20,899 nucleotides of DNA. It comes from REEB85 sp018971455 (GTDB lineage: Bacteria; Pseudomonadota; Alphaproteobacteria; Acetobacterales; Acetobacteraceae). Below, in pieces: positions 1-11,413 of this stretch. The first letter of the stretch is position 1. Each line of letters begins with the position of its first letter. The notes below the pieces were generated by a model. The model saw only the letters and a list, made by a program, of their open reading frames with translations, was not told the DNA's origin and searched no databases. The translations under genes and the position numbers were made by a program. Location of the stretch: the NCBI GenBank assembly GCA_028871195.1, contig JAGWNT010000072.1:1-20899 (forward strand), written 5' to 3'.

Positions 1-83
1 AGATCGGACTAAGTTGCTCGAGCATTCATGTTTTCCAGAGCACGTTCACCCGACCTGATGAGCCCACCAGGCCGGATCGCGTT
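1..83. other. Short non-coding edge downstream of the PLP enzyme
   Basis: This is the stretch beyond the stop codon of the PLP-enzyme gene. I see no gene, no clear terminator hairpin with a T run, and no repeat in it. Confidence 0.4.
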
Positions 84-1373
84 CTAACCGATCCGCGCCA
101 GCGCCTGGGTGAGATCGGCGATGATGTCGTCGGGATGCTCGATGCCGATCGACATGCGAATGGTCGCGTCCGAAATGCCCAGCCGCTCGCGCGTCGCCTG
201 CGGCACGCCCGAATGCACCGTGCTCGACGGATGGCAGACCAGCGATTCGGTGCCGCCCAGGCTGACCGCGAGCTTGAACACCTGCAGCGCGTTAAGCACC
301 GCGAACGCCTCCGCCTCGCCGCCCTTCACGTCGAAGGAAAAGGTCGAGCCGGCGCCGCTGCACTGGCTCTCGAAGACCCGCCGCGCCGGATCGTCGGCGG
401 TCAGAAAGGCCGGATAGTAGACCCGCGCCACCGCCGGGTGGCTGGCCAGAAACCGTGTCACCGCCTCGGCATTTCGCCCGGCCGCGTGCATGCGCAGCGA
501 CAGCGTCTCCAGCGAGCGCGACAGCATCCACGCCGAATGCGGGTCGAGCTGCGTGCCGATCGCCCCGCGCAGCTGGCGGATCGGCGCCAGCCGCTGCCTG
601 CTGCCCAGCACCGCGCCGGCCACCAGGTCGGAATGTCCACCGACATATTTCGTCAGCGAATAGAGCGAGATATCCGCGCCATGGCGCAGCGGGTGCTGGA
701 AGATCGGCCCGAGCAGCGTGTTGTCGCACATCACAACCGGCCGCACCCCGCCCTGCGCCGCCGCGATCTCGTCCGCCACATCGCGCATCAGTGCCAGATC
801 GACCAGCGTGTTCATGGGATTGGAGGGTGATTCGACGAGGATCACCGAAACCCGCCCGCGCGCCCGCGCCGCCATGGCCGCCGCCCGCACTGCCGCCGGA
901 TCGACCCCGTCGGCAAACCCTTCCGAACCGACGCCGAAGGGTGCGAGCGTGCGCGCCAGCAATGTCTCGGTGCCGCCATAGAGCGGCTGGCTGTGCAGCA
1001 CCACGTCGCCCGGCCGCACATGGGCGAGCAGCGCGGTGGCGATGGCCGACATGCCGCTCGAGAAGATGATCGCCGCCTCCGCCGCCTCGAAGATGGCCAG
1101 CCGGTCCTCGACGATTTCGCTGTTGGGGTGGTTGAAGCGCGAATAGACCAGCCCGCCCTCGCCGCCCGCCGGCGGCGTGCGGCGGCCGGAGGTGTAGTCG
1201 AAGAAGTCGCGCCCCTCCTCGGCATTGCGGAAGACGAAGGTGGAGGTGAGGAAGACCGGCGGCTTGACCGCCCCCTCCGACAGCGCGGGGTCGAACCCGT
1301 AGCCCAGCATGAGCGTTTCCGGATGCAGCATATGGTTGCCGATCCGATCCTTGCGATAGCGCGCGCCGGGCAT
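84..1373 (-). CDS. Cystathionine gamma-synthase-family PLP enzyme (Cys/Met metabolism)
   Basis: A 429-residue fold-type I pyridoxal-phosphate enzyme of the Cys/Met metabolism family, which breaks or makes C-S bonds of homocysteine, cystathionine or methionine-type substrates in the cytoplasm. The PLP lysine is K242 in SLTKYVGGHSD. The cofactor-ring region is SSGMSA (about residues 105-110), the Asp pairing with the pyridine nitrogen is in CDNTLLGP (D217), and the C-terminal SLGGTESLVCHP motif is present. The YGGT motif at 132-135 has Gly where methionine gamma-lyases carry their characteristic Cys, so true methionine gamma-lyase activity is less likely. A roughly 20-residue Gly/Pro-rich loop (about 60-78) precedes LVYSRFNHPN, as in a subgroup usually labelled only 'cystathionine gamma-synthase family'. 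The ATG at 1373 is preceded by a strong AGGAGG Shine-Dalgarno. It follows the methyltransferase by 39 bases on the same strand and could share its transcript. The exact substrate cannot be read from sequence. Confidence 0.9.
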   Translation of the reverse strand: MPGARYRKDRIGNHMLHPETLMLGYGFDPALSEGAVKPPVFLTSTFVFRNAEEGRDFFDYTSGRRTPPAGGEGGLVYSRFNHPNSEIVEDRLAIFEAAEAAIIFSSGMSAIATALLAHVRPGDVVLHSQPLYGGTETLLARTLAPFGVGSEGFADGVDPAAVRAAAMAARARGRVSVILVESPSNPMNTLVDLALMRDVADEIAAAQGGVRPVVMCDNTLLGPIFQHPLRHGADISLYSLTKYVGGHSDLVAGAVLGSRQRLAPIRQLRGAIGTQLDPHSAWMLSRSLETLSLRMHAAGRNAEAVTRFLASHPAVARVYYPAFLTADDPARRVFESQCSGAGSTFSFDVKGGEAEAFAVLNALQVFKLAVSLGGTESLVCHPSSTVHSGVPQATRERLGISDATIRMSIGIEHPDDIIADLTQALARIG

Positions 1374-1412
1374 GAGTGTGTCTCTCCTCCTGATCGGCGG
1401 AGAATACGCCGA

Positions 1413-2147
1413 TCAGGCGCGCCGGAACACCAGCACCGCATTGGCCAGCCGCACGCACAGCGCGCGCATGAGCGGCGCCAGCCACTTGGCCTCCGCCAGC
1501 GGCGCCAGCGCGCGCAGGCGCGAGCCGGCCAGCCGGTGGCGCAGGAACGCCGCCTCCCCGCGCGCCACCAGCTGGAAATGGCCGGCGAAGAGCGCAATCG
1601 AGTCCCCCACCGGGCGGTAGAAGATCTCCTCGCGCAATCCGTGCAACGCGCCGCTCACCCAGCCCTCGCCGGCGCCGGCGCCGGCGCCCAGGCGGTGCGC
1701 CAGGCGCAGCGCCCGTGCCTGCGCCGGCGAGCCCGGCGGCAGCCAGTGCACGAACGGCACCTTCAGATGCGGCTCGACGAGCATCTCCGCGGTGGGAAAG
1801 ATCGCCACCAGCACGCCGCCCGGCCGCAGCACCCGCGCCAGCTCGCCGATGGCGGGGCCCGGCGCGCGGAGATGCTCGACCACCTGGTTGGTCAGCACCA
1901 CGTCGAAGCTGGCATCGGCGAATGGCAGCGCCGCACCCGGCGCGACCTTATGGACACGCTCGCGCAGACCGGCCGCGGCATATTGCTCCCAGGGTCCAGC
2001 ATAGCTGTCCACGCCCTGGGCCTCGTAGCCCGCCGCCAGCGCCCGCTCCACCACCTCGCCCCGGCCGCAGCCGAAATCAAGCAGCCTGGCCGGCGGCGGC
2101 GCGTGGGCGCGGGCCAGCGAGACGATGAGATCGTAGGTGGCGGACAA
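1413..2147 (-). CDS. Class I SAM-dependent methyltransferase
   Basis: A 244-residue Rossmann-type methyltransferase. Motif I is LLDFGCGRG (about residues 22-30), the acidic residue after strand 2 is in GVDSY, and the post-motif III region VLTNQVVEHLRAPG followed by LARVLRPGGVLV is typical of the Methyltransf_11/25 group. The substrate is not recognisable; the C-terminal third (HWLPPGS onward) is not diagnostic. I chose TTG at 2147 as the start, four bases after the alaS stop and preceded by GAGAG. The reading frame stays open upstream to an ATG at 2270, but that part lies inside alaS and is Arg/Pro-rich out-of-frame sequence, and there is no ATG or GTG near the conserved domain. Close packing implies translational coupling to alaS. 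A GAGAGAG tract (bases 1668-1688) is encoded by 3.5 copies of a 6-bp repeat. Other possible start codons make the N-terminus uncertain by a few residues. Confidence 0.8.
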   Translation of the reverse strand: MSATYDLIVSLARAHAPPPARLLDFGCGRGEVVERALAAGYEAQGVDSYAGPWEQYAAAGLRERVHKVAPGAALPFADASFDVVLTNQVVEHLRAPGPAIGELARVLRPGGVLVAIFPTAEMLVEPHLKVPFVHWLPPGSPAQARALRLAHRLGAGAGAGEGWVSGALHGLREEIFYRPVGDSIALFAGHFQLVARGEAAFLRHRLAGSRLRALAPLAEAKWLAPLMRALCVRLANAVLVFRRA

Positions 2148-2151
2148 GCTC

Positions 2152-4818
<2,667 letters not shown>

Positions 4819-4844
4819 GATCGCTCGGCGGTCCTGCGGAAAGG

Positions 4845-4869
4845 GGGGCTGTTGGAATAGCCGAGCCCC
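4845..4869 (-). terminator. Possible weak terminator between livF and alaS
   Basis: Read on the minus strand, GGGGCT and AGCCCC pair across a 13-base loop and are followed by CC and TTT. The stem could continue past one mismatch. The T run is short and the loop large, so this may only attenuate read-through from the transporter operon into alaS, or form part of the alaS leader. The rest of the 4819-4943 gap is G/C-homopolymer-rich and shows no clear promoter. Confidence 0.3.
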
Positions 4870-4943
4870 GCCCCGCTGTCACGCAGCGCCGGGCCGCCTC
4901 ATGGGGCGGGGGGTGGGCAGGTGCTGGGGGCAGCCCTTCGCCG

Positions 4944-5669
4944 CTACGTGTCCTCCAGCGTCCACTCCTCGGCCTTGGCGCCGGCCAGGGCCTGGATGCG
5001 CTCCTCATCGGCCGCGAGCGCGGCGGCGGTGCCGGCATAGACCATCTGGCCGTTTTCCAGCACATAGGCGTCGTCGGCGATCTCCAGGCTCATCCGCACA
5101 TTCTGCTCGACCAGCAGCACCGAGATGCCCGCCTCGCGCATCTGCACGACGATGCGGAAGACATCGCGCACGATCAGCGGCGCCAGGCCCTGGGAGGGCT
5201 CGTCGAGGATCAGCAGCCGGGGATTGAGCAGCAGGGCGCGGGCGATGGCCAGCATCTCCTGCTCGCCGCCCGAGAGCTGGCGGCCGAGATTCATCCGCCG
5301 CTCCTCGAGCCGGGGGAACAGGCCGAAGACGCGCGGAATGGTCCACTCCCCCGGCCGCTCCAGCGGCACGCGCAGATTGTCCTCCACCGTCAGGTTGGGG
5401 AAGATGCGCCGCCCCTCCGGTACGAACCCCACCCCCATGGCGGCGATACGATAGGTCGGCAGCCGGGTCGTCTCCACGCCAAACACCGTCACCTTGCCGC
5501 TGCGCGGGGGCGTGAGGTTCATCAGGCTGCGCAGCGTGGTCGATTTGCCGGCGCCGTTCCGCCCGAGCAGCGTGGTGATGCGCCCTTCGGCCACCGTGAT
5601 GCCGACATCGTGCAGGATATGGCTCTTGCCATAGAAGGTGTTGAGCCCCTCGGCGATCAGCGCGCTCAT
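4944..5669 (-). CDS. livF: Branched-chain amino acid-type ABC transporter, ATPase LivF
   Basis: A 241-residue cytoplasmic ATPase of the HAAT (hydrophobic amino acid) importer class. The Walker A motif GRNGAGKST lies at about 36-44, the signature is LSGGEQ, and Walker B LLILDEPSQGL is followed by the H-loop position, here LVEQN as is usual in LivF (Gln replaces the switch His). The sequence GFVPEGRRIFPNLTVEDNL is typical of LivF and separates it from LivG. The ATG at 5669 overlaps the livG stop as ATGA, indicating coupled translation and equal dosage of the two ATPases. It is the last gene of the livKHMGF operon. Confidence 0.95.
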   Translation of the reverse strand: MSALIAEGLNTFYGKSHILHDVGITVAEGRITTLLGRNGAGKSTTLRSLMNLTPPRSGKVTVFGVETTRLPTYRIAAMGVGFVPEGRRIFPNLTVEDNLRVPLERPGEWTIPRVFGLFPRLEERRMNLGRQLSGGEQEMLAIARALLLNPRLLILDEPSQGLAPLIVRDVFRIVVQMREAGISVLLVEQNVRMSLEIADDAYVLENGQMVYAGTAAALAADEERIQALAGAKAEEWTLEDT

Positions 5670-6415
5670 TCGGCATTCCCCAGATAGGCGGCCTGCACGG
5701 TGGCGTTGGCGGCGATCTCCGCCGGTGTGCCGTCGGCCAGCATGCGGCCCTGGTCGAGCACGGTGATGCGATCGGCGAGGTTGAACACCACCCGCATGTC
5801 GTGCTCGACGAGCATGATGGTGTAGCCGCTGTTGCGGTGCAGCCGGCGGATCAGCCCGGCAACCTGGTGGGTTTCCTGCTCGCCCATGCCGGCGGTCGGC
5901 TCATCGAGCAGCAGCAGCTTGGGTTTGAGGGAGAGCGCCATGGCGATCTCCGCGGCGCGCTGGTCGCCATGCGACAATTCGCCGACCAGCCGGCCCGCCT
6001 GCGGCATCAGCTCGCTCTGCGTGACGATCTCGTTGACCCGCGCATCCACCCGCGCCCTGGCGGCCGCGCCGCACCAGAAATGCCGGCTCATGCCCTCGGC
6101 GACCTCGACGGCGATGCGCACATTCTCGCGCACCGAAAGCTCGGGAAAGATTTCGGTGATCTGGAAGGTGCGCGCCATGCCGCGCGCCACGCGGTCCGGC
6201 ACCGGCAGGCGGGTGATCACCTCGCCATTGAGCAGGATGTCGCCGCTGGTCGGCGGGAAGAAGCCGCTGATCATGTTGAAGAACGTCGTCTTGCCGGCGC
6301 CGTTCGGCCCGATCACCGCGCGCAATTCGCCGGGTGCCACGGTGACCGACACGCCGCTGACCGCGACCAGGCTGCCGAATTTCTTCGTGACGTTGCGGAT
6401 TTCAAGGAAGCTCAC
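5666..6415 (-). CDS. livG: Branched-chain amino acid-type ABC transporter, ATPase LivG
   Basis: A 249-residue ATPase partner of LivF. Walker A is GPNGAGKTT (36-44), the signature is LSHGDQR (the usual LivG variant), Walker B is LLLLDEPTAGMG, and the switch His lies in LVEHDM. The sequence GMARTFQITEIFPELSV is the LivG-type Q-loop region. The start codon is GTG at 6415 and overlaps the livM stop (GTGA); the second residue onward (MSFLEIRNVTKKFG) matches the family start, so I kept this rather than an internal codon. The 3' end overlaps livF by four bases. Confidence 0.95.
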   Translation of the reverse strand: MSFLEIRNVTKKFGSLVAVSGVSVTVAPGELRAVIGPNGAGKTTFFNMISGFFPPTSGDILLNGEVITRLPVPDRVARGMARTFQITEIFPELSVRENVRIAVEVAEGMSRHFWCGAAARARVDARVNEIVTQSELMPQAGRLVGELSHGDQRAAEIAMALSLKPKLLLLDEPTAGMGEQETHQVAGLIRRLHRNSGYTIMLVEHDMRVVFNLADRITVLDQGRMLADGTPAEIAANATVQAAYLGNAE

Positions 6416-7371
6416 GCCGCGTCCCTCCGCTTCAGCATGCCGAGCAGCCCTCGGGGGAAGAACAGCACGACGAGGATGAAGATGATGCCGACGAAGCTCA
6501 TCCAGTTCACCGTCATCGAGGAGATGGTGTCCTCCAGGACGACGAACACGGCGGCCCCGATCAGTGGGCCCCAGAAGGCCCGCATGCCGCCCATCACCGT
6601 CATGATGACGATCTCGCCGGACAGGGTGTAGTGCAGCCCGAGCGGGTCGGCGAAATTGTTGAGCAGGGCGTATAGCGCGCCGGCCAGCGCGGTGAAGAAG
6701 CAGGAGATCGAGAACGACATCCAGATATGCCGCTCGATCGGAATGCCGAGGAAGCGGGCGCGCCGCTCATTCTCGCGGATGGCCAGCAGCGTGCGGCCGA
6801 ACGGCGAGCGCAGGATCAGCCCCATCGCCGCGGCGGCGAGGGCGAAGATCAGCAGCACGAAATAATAGAACGCCGTGCCGTTGCCCTGGATGTCGATGGA
6901 GGTGAAGCCGAGATCGATCGGCTGGCGGGAAAAGCCGCGCAACCCGTCGAAACCGCCGGTGAAGCTGTTCCAGCTATAGGCGATGTAGTAGCAGATCTGC
7001 CCGAAGGCGATCGTCACCATGGCGAAATACACGCCGCGCCGGCGCACGATCAGCGTGCCGAACAGCGAGCCCGCCAGCCCGCCCAGCAGGGTGCCGCTCA
7101 CCACCGCGAGCATCGTGCTCGACGTCACGTAGCGCAGCATCAGGCCCGCCCCGTAGGCGCCGAGGCCGAAATAGGCGGCATGGCCGAAGCTCATCACCCC
7201 GGTGAAGCCGAGCAGCATGTTGAAGCCCATGGCGGCCAGGCCGAACACCAGCACGCGGGTGGCCAGCGCGTCGTAGCCGCCGACATAGGGCAGCCAGAAC
7301 GGGGCGGTGAGGAGGAGGGCAAAGATGACGATGGCCGTGGTCGGCCGCTCGCGGGCCAGGGCGCCGCTCAT
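6412..7371 (-). CDS. livM: Branched-chain amino acid-type ABC transporter, permease LivM
   Basis: A 319-residue inner-membrane permease with about eight to ten hydrophobic segments. The LivM hallmark GVMSFGHAAYFGLGAYGAG follows the second hydrophobic segment, and the cytoplasmic coupling loop SPFGRTLLAIRENERRARFLGI contacts the ATPase in this family. I placed the start at ATG 7371, which overlaps the livH stop as ATGA. The frame remains open upstream to 7902, but that part lies inside livH and is Arg-rich shadow sequence. It should pair with LivH as a heterodimeric channel. Confidence 0.93.
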   Translation of the reverse strand: MSGALARERPTTAIVIFALLLTAPFWLPYVGGYDALATRVLVFGLAAMGFNMLLGFTGVMSFGHAAYFGLGAYGAGLMLRYVTSSTMLAVVSGTLLGGLAGSLFGTLIVRRRGVYFAMVTIAFGQICYYIAYSWNSFTGGFDGLRGFSRQPIDLGFTSIDIQGNGTAFYYFVLLIFALAAAAMGLILRSPFGRTLLAIRENERRARFLGIPIERHIWMSFSISCFFTALAGALYALLNNFADPLGLHYTLSGEIVIMTVMGGMRAFWGPLIGAAVFVVLEDTISSMTVNWMSFVGIIFILVVLFFPRGLLGMLKRRDAA

Positions 7372-8237
7372 GACATCATGCCCTCTTCGCCCATCAGGCC
7401 GCGTGGGCGTATCAGTAGCACCAGCGCCATGATGACGTAGATCACCGCCTCGCTCGCCGCGGGATAGACCGCCGTGGTCAGGGCCGCGGCCAGGCCGATG
7501 ACCAGCCCGCCGACCAGCGTGCCGGTCAGGCTGCCGACGCCGCCGACGATGATGGCGATGAAGCTCGGCATCAGAAGGTCGTCGCCCATGTTGGGATTGA
7601 GGCCGATCTGCCCGGCCGCCAGTACGCCGCTCAGCCCGGCCAGCAGGCAGCCCAGCGCGAAGTTGAACGAGCGCAGCACGCCGACATTGACGCCGAGGGC
7701 GGCGACCGTGTCGAGATCGAGTGTGCCGGCGCGGATGCGCACGCCGACCCGCGAATAGCGCAGGAACGCGAAGAGCCCGGTGATCGCGATGGCGACGAAG
7801 ACCACCATGAAGATGCGGTAATAGGTGATGAAGAACAGCGCGGCACTCAGCGGCTGGGCCAGCGCGGGCGGCAGGCCGAGCGGCAGGCCGTTCGAGCCCC
7901 ACACGTAGCGCATCAAATCCTGCATCACGAAGGCCAGGCCGAAGGTCAGCAACAGGCTGTAGACCGGGTCGCGGTTATAGACCCGCCGGATCATCAGCCG
8001 CTCCACGGCAAAGCCGAAGGCCGCCGTCACCACCGGCGCGACCAGCAGGGCCCCCCAATAGCCGAGATGCGGCGACAGCACGTAGGCGATGTAGCCGCCG
8101 AGGGCGAGGAAATTGCCGTGCGCGAAATTGATGACGTTGCTGAGATTGAGGATCAGCGACAGGCCGAGGGCCATCAGCACGTAGAACGTGCCGATGATGA
8201 GCCCGTTGGTGACGTTGTAGAGGACAACTTGGAACAT
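7368..8237 (-). CDS. livH: Branched-chain amino acid-type ABC transporter, permease LivH
   Basis: A 289-residue hydrophobic permease. The family-defining NVINFAHGNFLALGGYIAY motif lies at about 34-52, and the conserved coupling region YSRVGVRIRAGTLDLDTVAALGV precedes GCLLAGLSGVLAAG. The length fits LivH (about 290-300). The ATG at 8237 has AGG about nine bases upstream. It follows livK after a 107-base gap containing a strong hairpin and is coupled to livM through a four-base overlap. The substrate specificity is set by LivK, not by this subunit. Confidence 0.94.
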   Translation of the reverse strand: MFQVVLYNVTNGLIIGTFYVLMALGLSLILNLSNVINFAHGNFLALGGYIAYVLSPHLGYWGALLVAPVVTAAFGFAVERLMIRRVYNRDPVYSLLLTFGLAFVMQDLMRYVWGSNGLPLGLPPALAQPLSAALFFITYYRIFMVVFVAIAITGLFAFLRYSRVGVRIRAGTLDLDTVAALGVNVGVLRSFNFALGCLLAGLSGVLAAGQIGLNPNMGDDLLMPSFIAIIVGGVGSLTGTLVGGLVIGLAAALTTAVYPAASEAVIYVIMALVLLIRPRGLMGEEGMMS

Positions 8238-8296
8238 TCGGCCTGCCTTGGTCGGAAAGGGGCGCGGTCAGGACATGTCGTAAGCGCCGCCACGCA

Positions 8297-8318
8297 CCGC
8301 CCGGCTGTTGCCGGGCGG
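8297..8318 (-). promoter_or_regulatory. Perfect hairpin between livK and livH
   Basis: CCGCCCGG and CCGGGCGG form an 8-bp perfect stem with a 6-base loop in the 107-base gap after livK. There is no T run in the direction of transcription, so it is not a classic terminator. In ABC operons such a structure commonly protects the 3' end of the binding-protein mRNA and keeps it more abundant than the permease mRNA. That role is inferred from position. Confidence 0.5.
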
Positions 8319-8344
8319 CCGTGACAGACACAACGCAGACGCGT

Positions 8345-9598
8345 TCAGGCCGGGTATTTCATATGGCAGCCGGTATCGGCCACCGAGCCCGCGGCCTCCT
8401 CGCCCGGCACCAGCTTGGCGACGGTGAACATGTCGTCGGGATTGGCGCCCGCCTTGGCGGGATGAGCGTTGCCGACGAAGATGTTGGGCATCAGCTCGTG
8501 ATCGCCGGCGCGATAGCGGACCTTGCCGGGCTGCAATGCCACGTCCGCCGGCAGTTCCAGGTCCTCCAGCGCGTGCGCCATCTTCAGGCTGTCCAGCGCC
8601 TTGGCCTTTTCGGCGGCAAGCTTCACCGAGTGCACGGCGACCACGCCGAACCAGTGCCGCGCCGAGGGTGTCTTGCCGGTCGCCTTGCGGAAGGCGGCGA
8701 CAAATTCGGCGACATGCGGCACGCCGGGCTGGTTCCACCACCACTCCATCGTCCACCACCCGGCCTTCGCCTCGACCGGCACGGCCTGGAGCGCCTCGAG
8801 CTCGAACAGCGCGCCGCCGAGCGCCATCTCCTTTTCCATGCCGAACTGGGTGAACTGCTTCATGCAATCCACCTGCGCCAGCCCGCCCATGTTGTTGAGC
8901 AGCACGTCCGGCTTGTAGGCCTTGGCCTTGATCAGCGTGCCGGAGAAGTCCGAATTGGCGATCGGCAGCATGTCGCCCTGGTACTCGCCGCCGGCCTTCT
9001 TGAGCTGCTTGACGAAGGCGTCCTGCAACGAGTGGCCATAGGCGTAATCCGGCGTGATGAAGAACCAGCGCTTGCCGAAGCGCTTGATCAGCTCGCCGGA
9101 GACCGCGGTCGCATCCATCGTCGTGGTGTTGCAGATGCGGAAGACGTTCCACTTGCAGTCCGCGCCGGTGATCGGGTCGGTGTGCCCACCGGGGACGATG
9201 TGCAGAACCTTCTTCTCGTTGGTCACCTGCGACATGGCGTAGGCGATGCCGGAATTCACGTCGCCGAAGATGACATCGACCTTGTCGCGGTCGATCAGCT
9301 TGCGCGTCTTCTGCACGCCGGTGCCGACATCGTTGGCCGAATCCTCGACCAGAAGCTGAATCTGGCGGCCCAGAATGCCGCCCGCCTTGTTCAGCTCGGC
9401 GACCGCGTATTTGGCGCCCTCCACCTCGGGGCCGGCCGGCGCGGAGAGCGAACCGGTCAGCGGATCGACCATGCCGATCTTCACCGGCGCCTCGCCGCGC
9501 GCGCTGATGATGAAGGGCGACGCGAGCTGCAACCCACCCAGCGTGGCGCCGGCAGTCAGCAGCGTACGGCGACGGAGTCCGACTATCTTACGGTCCAT
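8345..9598 (-). CDS. livK: Branched-chain amino acid-type ABC transporter, substrate-binding protein
   Basis: A 417-residue type I periplasmic binding protein (Peripla_BP_6, LivK/amide-binding class). The N-terminus MDRKIVGLRRRTLL followed by a small hydrophobic stretch ending near SARG looks like a twin-arginine (Tat) signal peptide. The mature start VKIGMVDPLTGSLSAPAGPE is the usual first strand and ligand loop, and ELNKAGGILGRQIQLLVEDS is highly typical. Two Cys residues seven positions apart (GADCKW and RICN) could form a disulfide in the oxidised periplasm. I chose ATG 9598, preceded by AGGGAGGGA; an upstream in-frame ATG at 9682 would put Arg-rich non-signal sequence in front. First gene of the importer operon. 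The ligand could be a branched-chain or aromatic amino acid, an amide or another small acid; sequence alone does not decide. Confidence 0.92.
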   Translation of the reverse strand: MDRKIVGLRRRTLLTAGATLGGLQLASPFIISARGEAPVKIGMVDPLTGSLSAPAGPEVEGAKYAVAELNKAGGILGRQIQLLVEDSANDVGTGVQKTRKLIDRDKVDVIFGDVNSGIAYAMSQVTNEKKVLHIVPGGHTDPITGADCKWNVFRICNTTTMDATAVSGELIKRFGKRWFFITPDYAYGHSLQDAFVKQLKKAGGEYQGDMLPIANSDFSGTLIKAKAYKPDVLLNNMGGLAQVDCMKQFTQFGMEKEMALGGALFELEALQAVPVEAKAGWWTMEWWWNQPGVPHVAEFVAAFRKATGKTPSARHWFGVVAVHSVKLAAEKAKALDSLKMAHALEDLELPADVALQPGKVRYRAGDHELMPNIFVGNAHPAKAGANPDDMFTVAKLVPGEEAAGSVADTGCHMKYPA

Positions 9599-9770
9599 TG
9601 AGTCCCTCCCTGACAACGACCGTTCCATCGGCCGCCTGGTTTCCAAGCAACAAGCCACCCCACGGCGCAACCAGCGCCACATGGCGGTAAGATTCTTGGT
9701 ATTGCGGCAAGTCTAGGCAGGTGCCAGCGCCGCCGTCGAGAGGATTTCGCGCGCCCTTCCGAAATTTCAC
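9599..9770 (-). promoter_or_regulatory. Probable livK promoter region
   Basis: About 170 bases with no convincing gene separate the deaminase gene from livK. The region is less GC-rich around 9685-9715 (minus-strand TTGCCGCAATACCAAGAATC), the most plausible place for a promoter, but I could not fix a -35/-10 pair with acceptable spacing. No operator repeat was recognised. Confidence 0.3.
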
Positions 9771-9785
9771 CCGCGCCCCGCGCGG
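9771..9785 (-). terminator. Possible weak terminator after the deaminase gene
   Basis: CCGCGC and GCGCGG form a 6-bp stem with a 3-base loop, 13 bases past the deaminase stop. On the minus strand it is followed by GTGAAATTT rather than a strong T run, so termination would be partial at best. Confidence 0.3.
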
Positions 9786-9797
9786 CCGATGGGCGCG

Positions 9798-10208
9798 CTA
9801 CCGTCGATAGGGCGCGGGCAGCAGCTCCGGCACGCGCAGCTTCTCCAGTCCGTTCGGCCCCGGCACGATCACCCAGGCATCCGGCGCGTGATCGAGGAAC
9901 ATCTCCCGGCAGGCGCCGCAGGGCGCCACCACGGCGATGGCGCGGCTCTCCTCCTCGGGCTTGGGGTGGCGCACGGCCACCGCCGCCACCACGGGCCCCT
10001 GCCCTTCGAGAATCGCCCGCCCCAGCGCGACCGCCTCGGCGCAGACCGACATCCGCCCGACGGCGGCGCCGAGATGCACGCCGGTCCAGATCCGCCCGTC
10101 GGCGGTGCGCAGCGCCGCGGCCACGGTGTGCCAGAACGGCCGATAGGTATCGGCCATAACTTTCTCCGCGGCGGCCACCAATTCGAGGTCCCGGGAGTCG
10201 AGCTCCAT
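9798..10208 (-). CDS. Cytidine deaminase-like zinc hydrolase
   Basis: A 136-residue protein of the cytidine/blasticidin deaminase fold. The zinc and proton-shuttle residues are present: C56 and E58 in VCAEAVALG, and C97 and C100 in PCGACRE. In standard Cdd the stretch before CAE contains N-x-E, which binds the ribose. Here the colinear sequence GVHLGAAVGRMSVCAE has His (H45) and Gly (G47) at those two positions. The substrate may therefore not be cytidine; blasticidin-type or other amine substrates are possible. I chose ATG 10208; a TTG nine bases upstream (10217) is an alternative. Shine-Dalgarno is weak (GAGAG directly before the ATG), consistent with coupling to recA, whose stop codon is 20 bases upstream on the same strand. 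It may thus be co-transcribed with SOS-controlled recA. Confidence 0.8.
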   Translation of the reverse strand: MELDSRDLELVAAAEKVMADTYRPFWHTVAAALRTADGRIWTGVHLGAAVGRMSVCAEAVALGRAILEGQGPVVAAVAVRHPKPEEESRAIAVVAPCGACREMFLDHAPDAWVIVPGPNGLEKLRVPELLPAPYRR

Positions 10209-10228
10209 CTCTCGCAATCTGCGACGGG

Positions 10229-11272
<1,044 letters not shown>

Positions 11273-11380
11273 CCATTTCCCAAGCGTTGGCCGCAGCAAT
11301 GCGGAGTCTAGCGATGCCGTCGAGTCTGTCATATCCCGGTGCGACGCGGCAATGCGGCGCCGGCGCGGGATTAAGGATTT

Positions 11381-11395
11381 GTTCGTTATATGTTC
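11381..11395 (-). promoter_or_regulatory. LexA (SOS) box 1 at recA
   Basis: On the minus strand this reads GAAC-ATATAAC-GAAC, an exact match to the alphaproteobacterial LexA consensus GAAC-N7-GAAC. It covers the predicted -10 hexamer TATAAC (11385-11390), so bound LexA would block RNA polymerase. Confidence 0.88.
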
Positions 11396-11413
11396 ATAAA
11401 TATCGGCCGTAAA
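11385..11413 (-). promoter_or_regulatory. Predicted sigma-70-type recA promoter
   Basis: On the minus strand TTTACG (11413-11408) and TATAAC (11390-11385) are separated by exactly 17 bases. The pair lies between and over the two LexA boxes and would start transcription near 11378, leaving a leader of roughly 105 bases before the recA ATG. The region is strikingly AT-rich against its surroundings. Confidence 0.6.

Noticed and set aside
7372..7902. Longer livM starting inside livH
   Set aside because: The added 177 residues are Arg/His-rich shadow of livH; ATG 7371 overlaps the livH stop in the usual ATGA way.
9685..9750. Sigma-54-like promoter upstream of livK (TGGCAC ... TTGC)
   Set aside because: The elements are about five bases too far apart.
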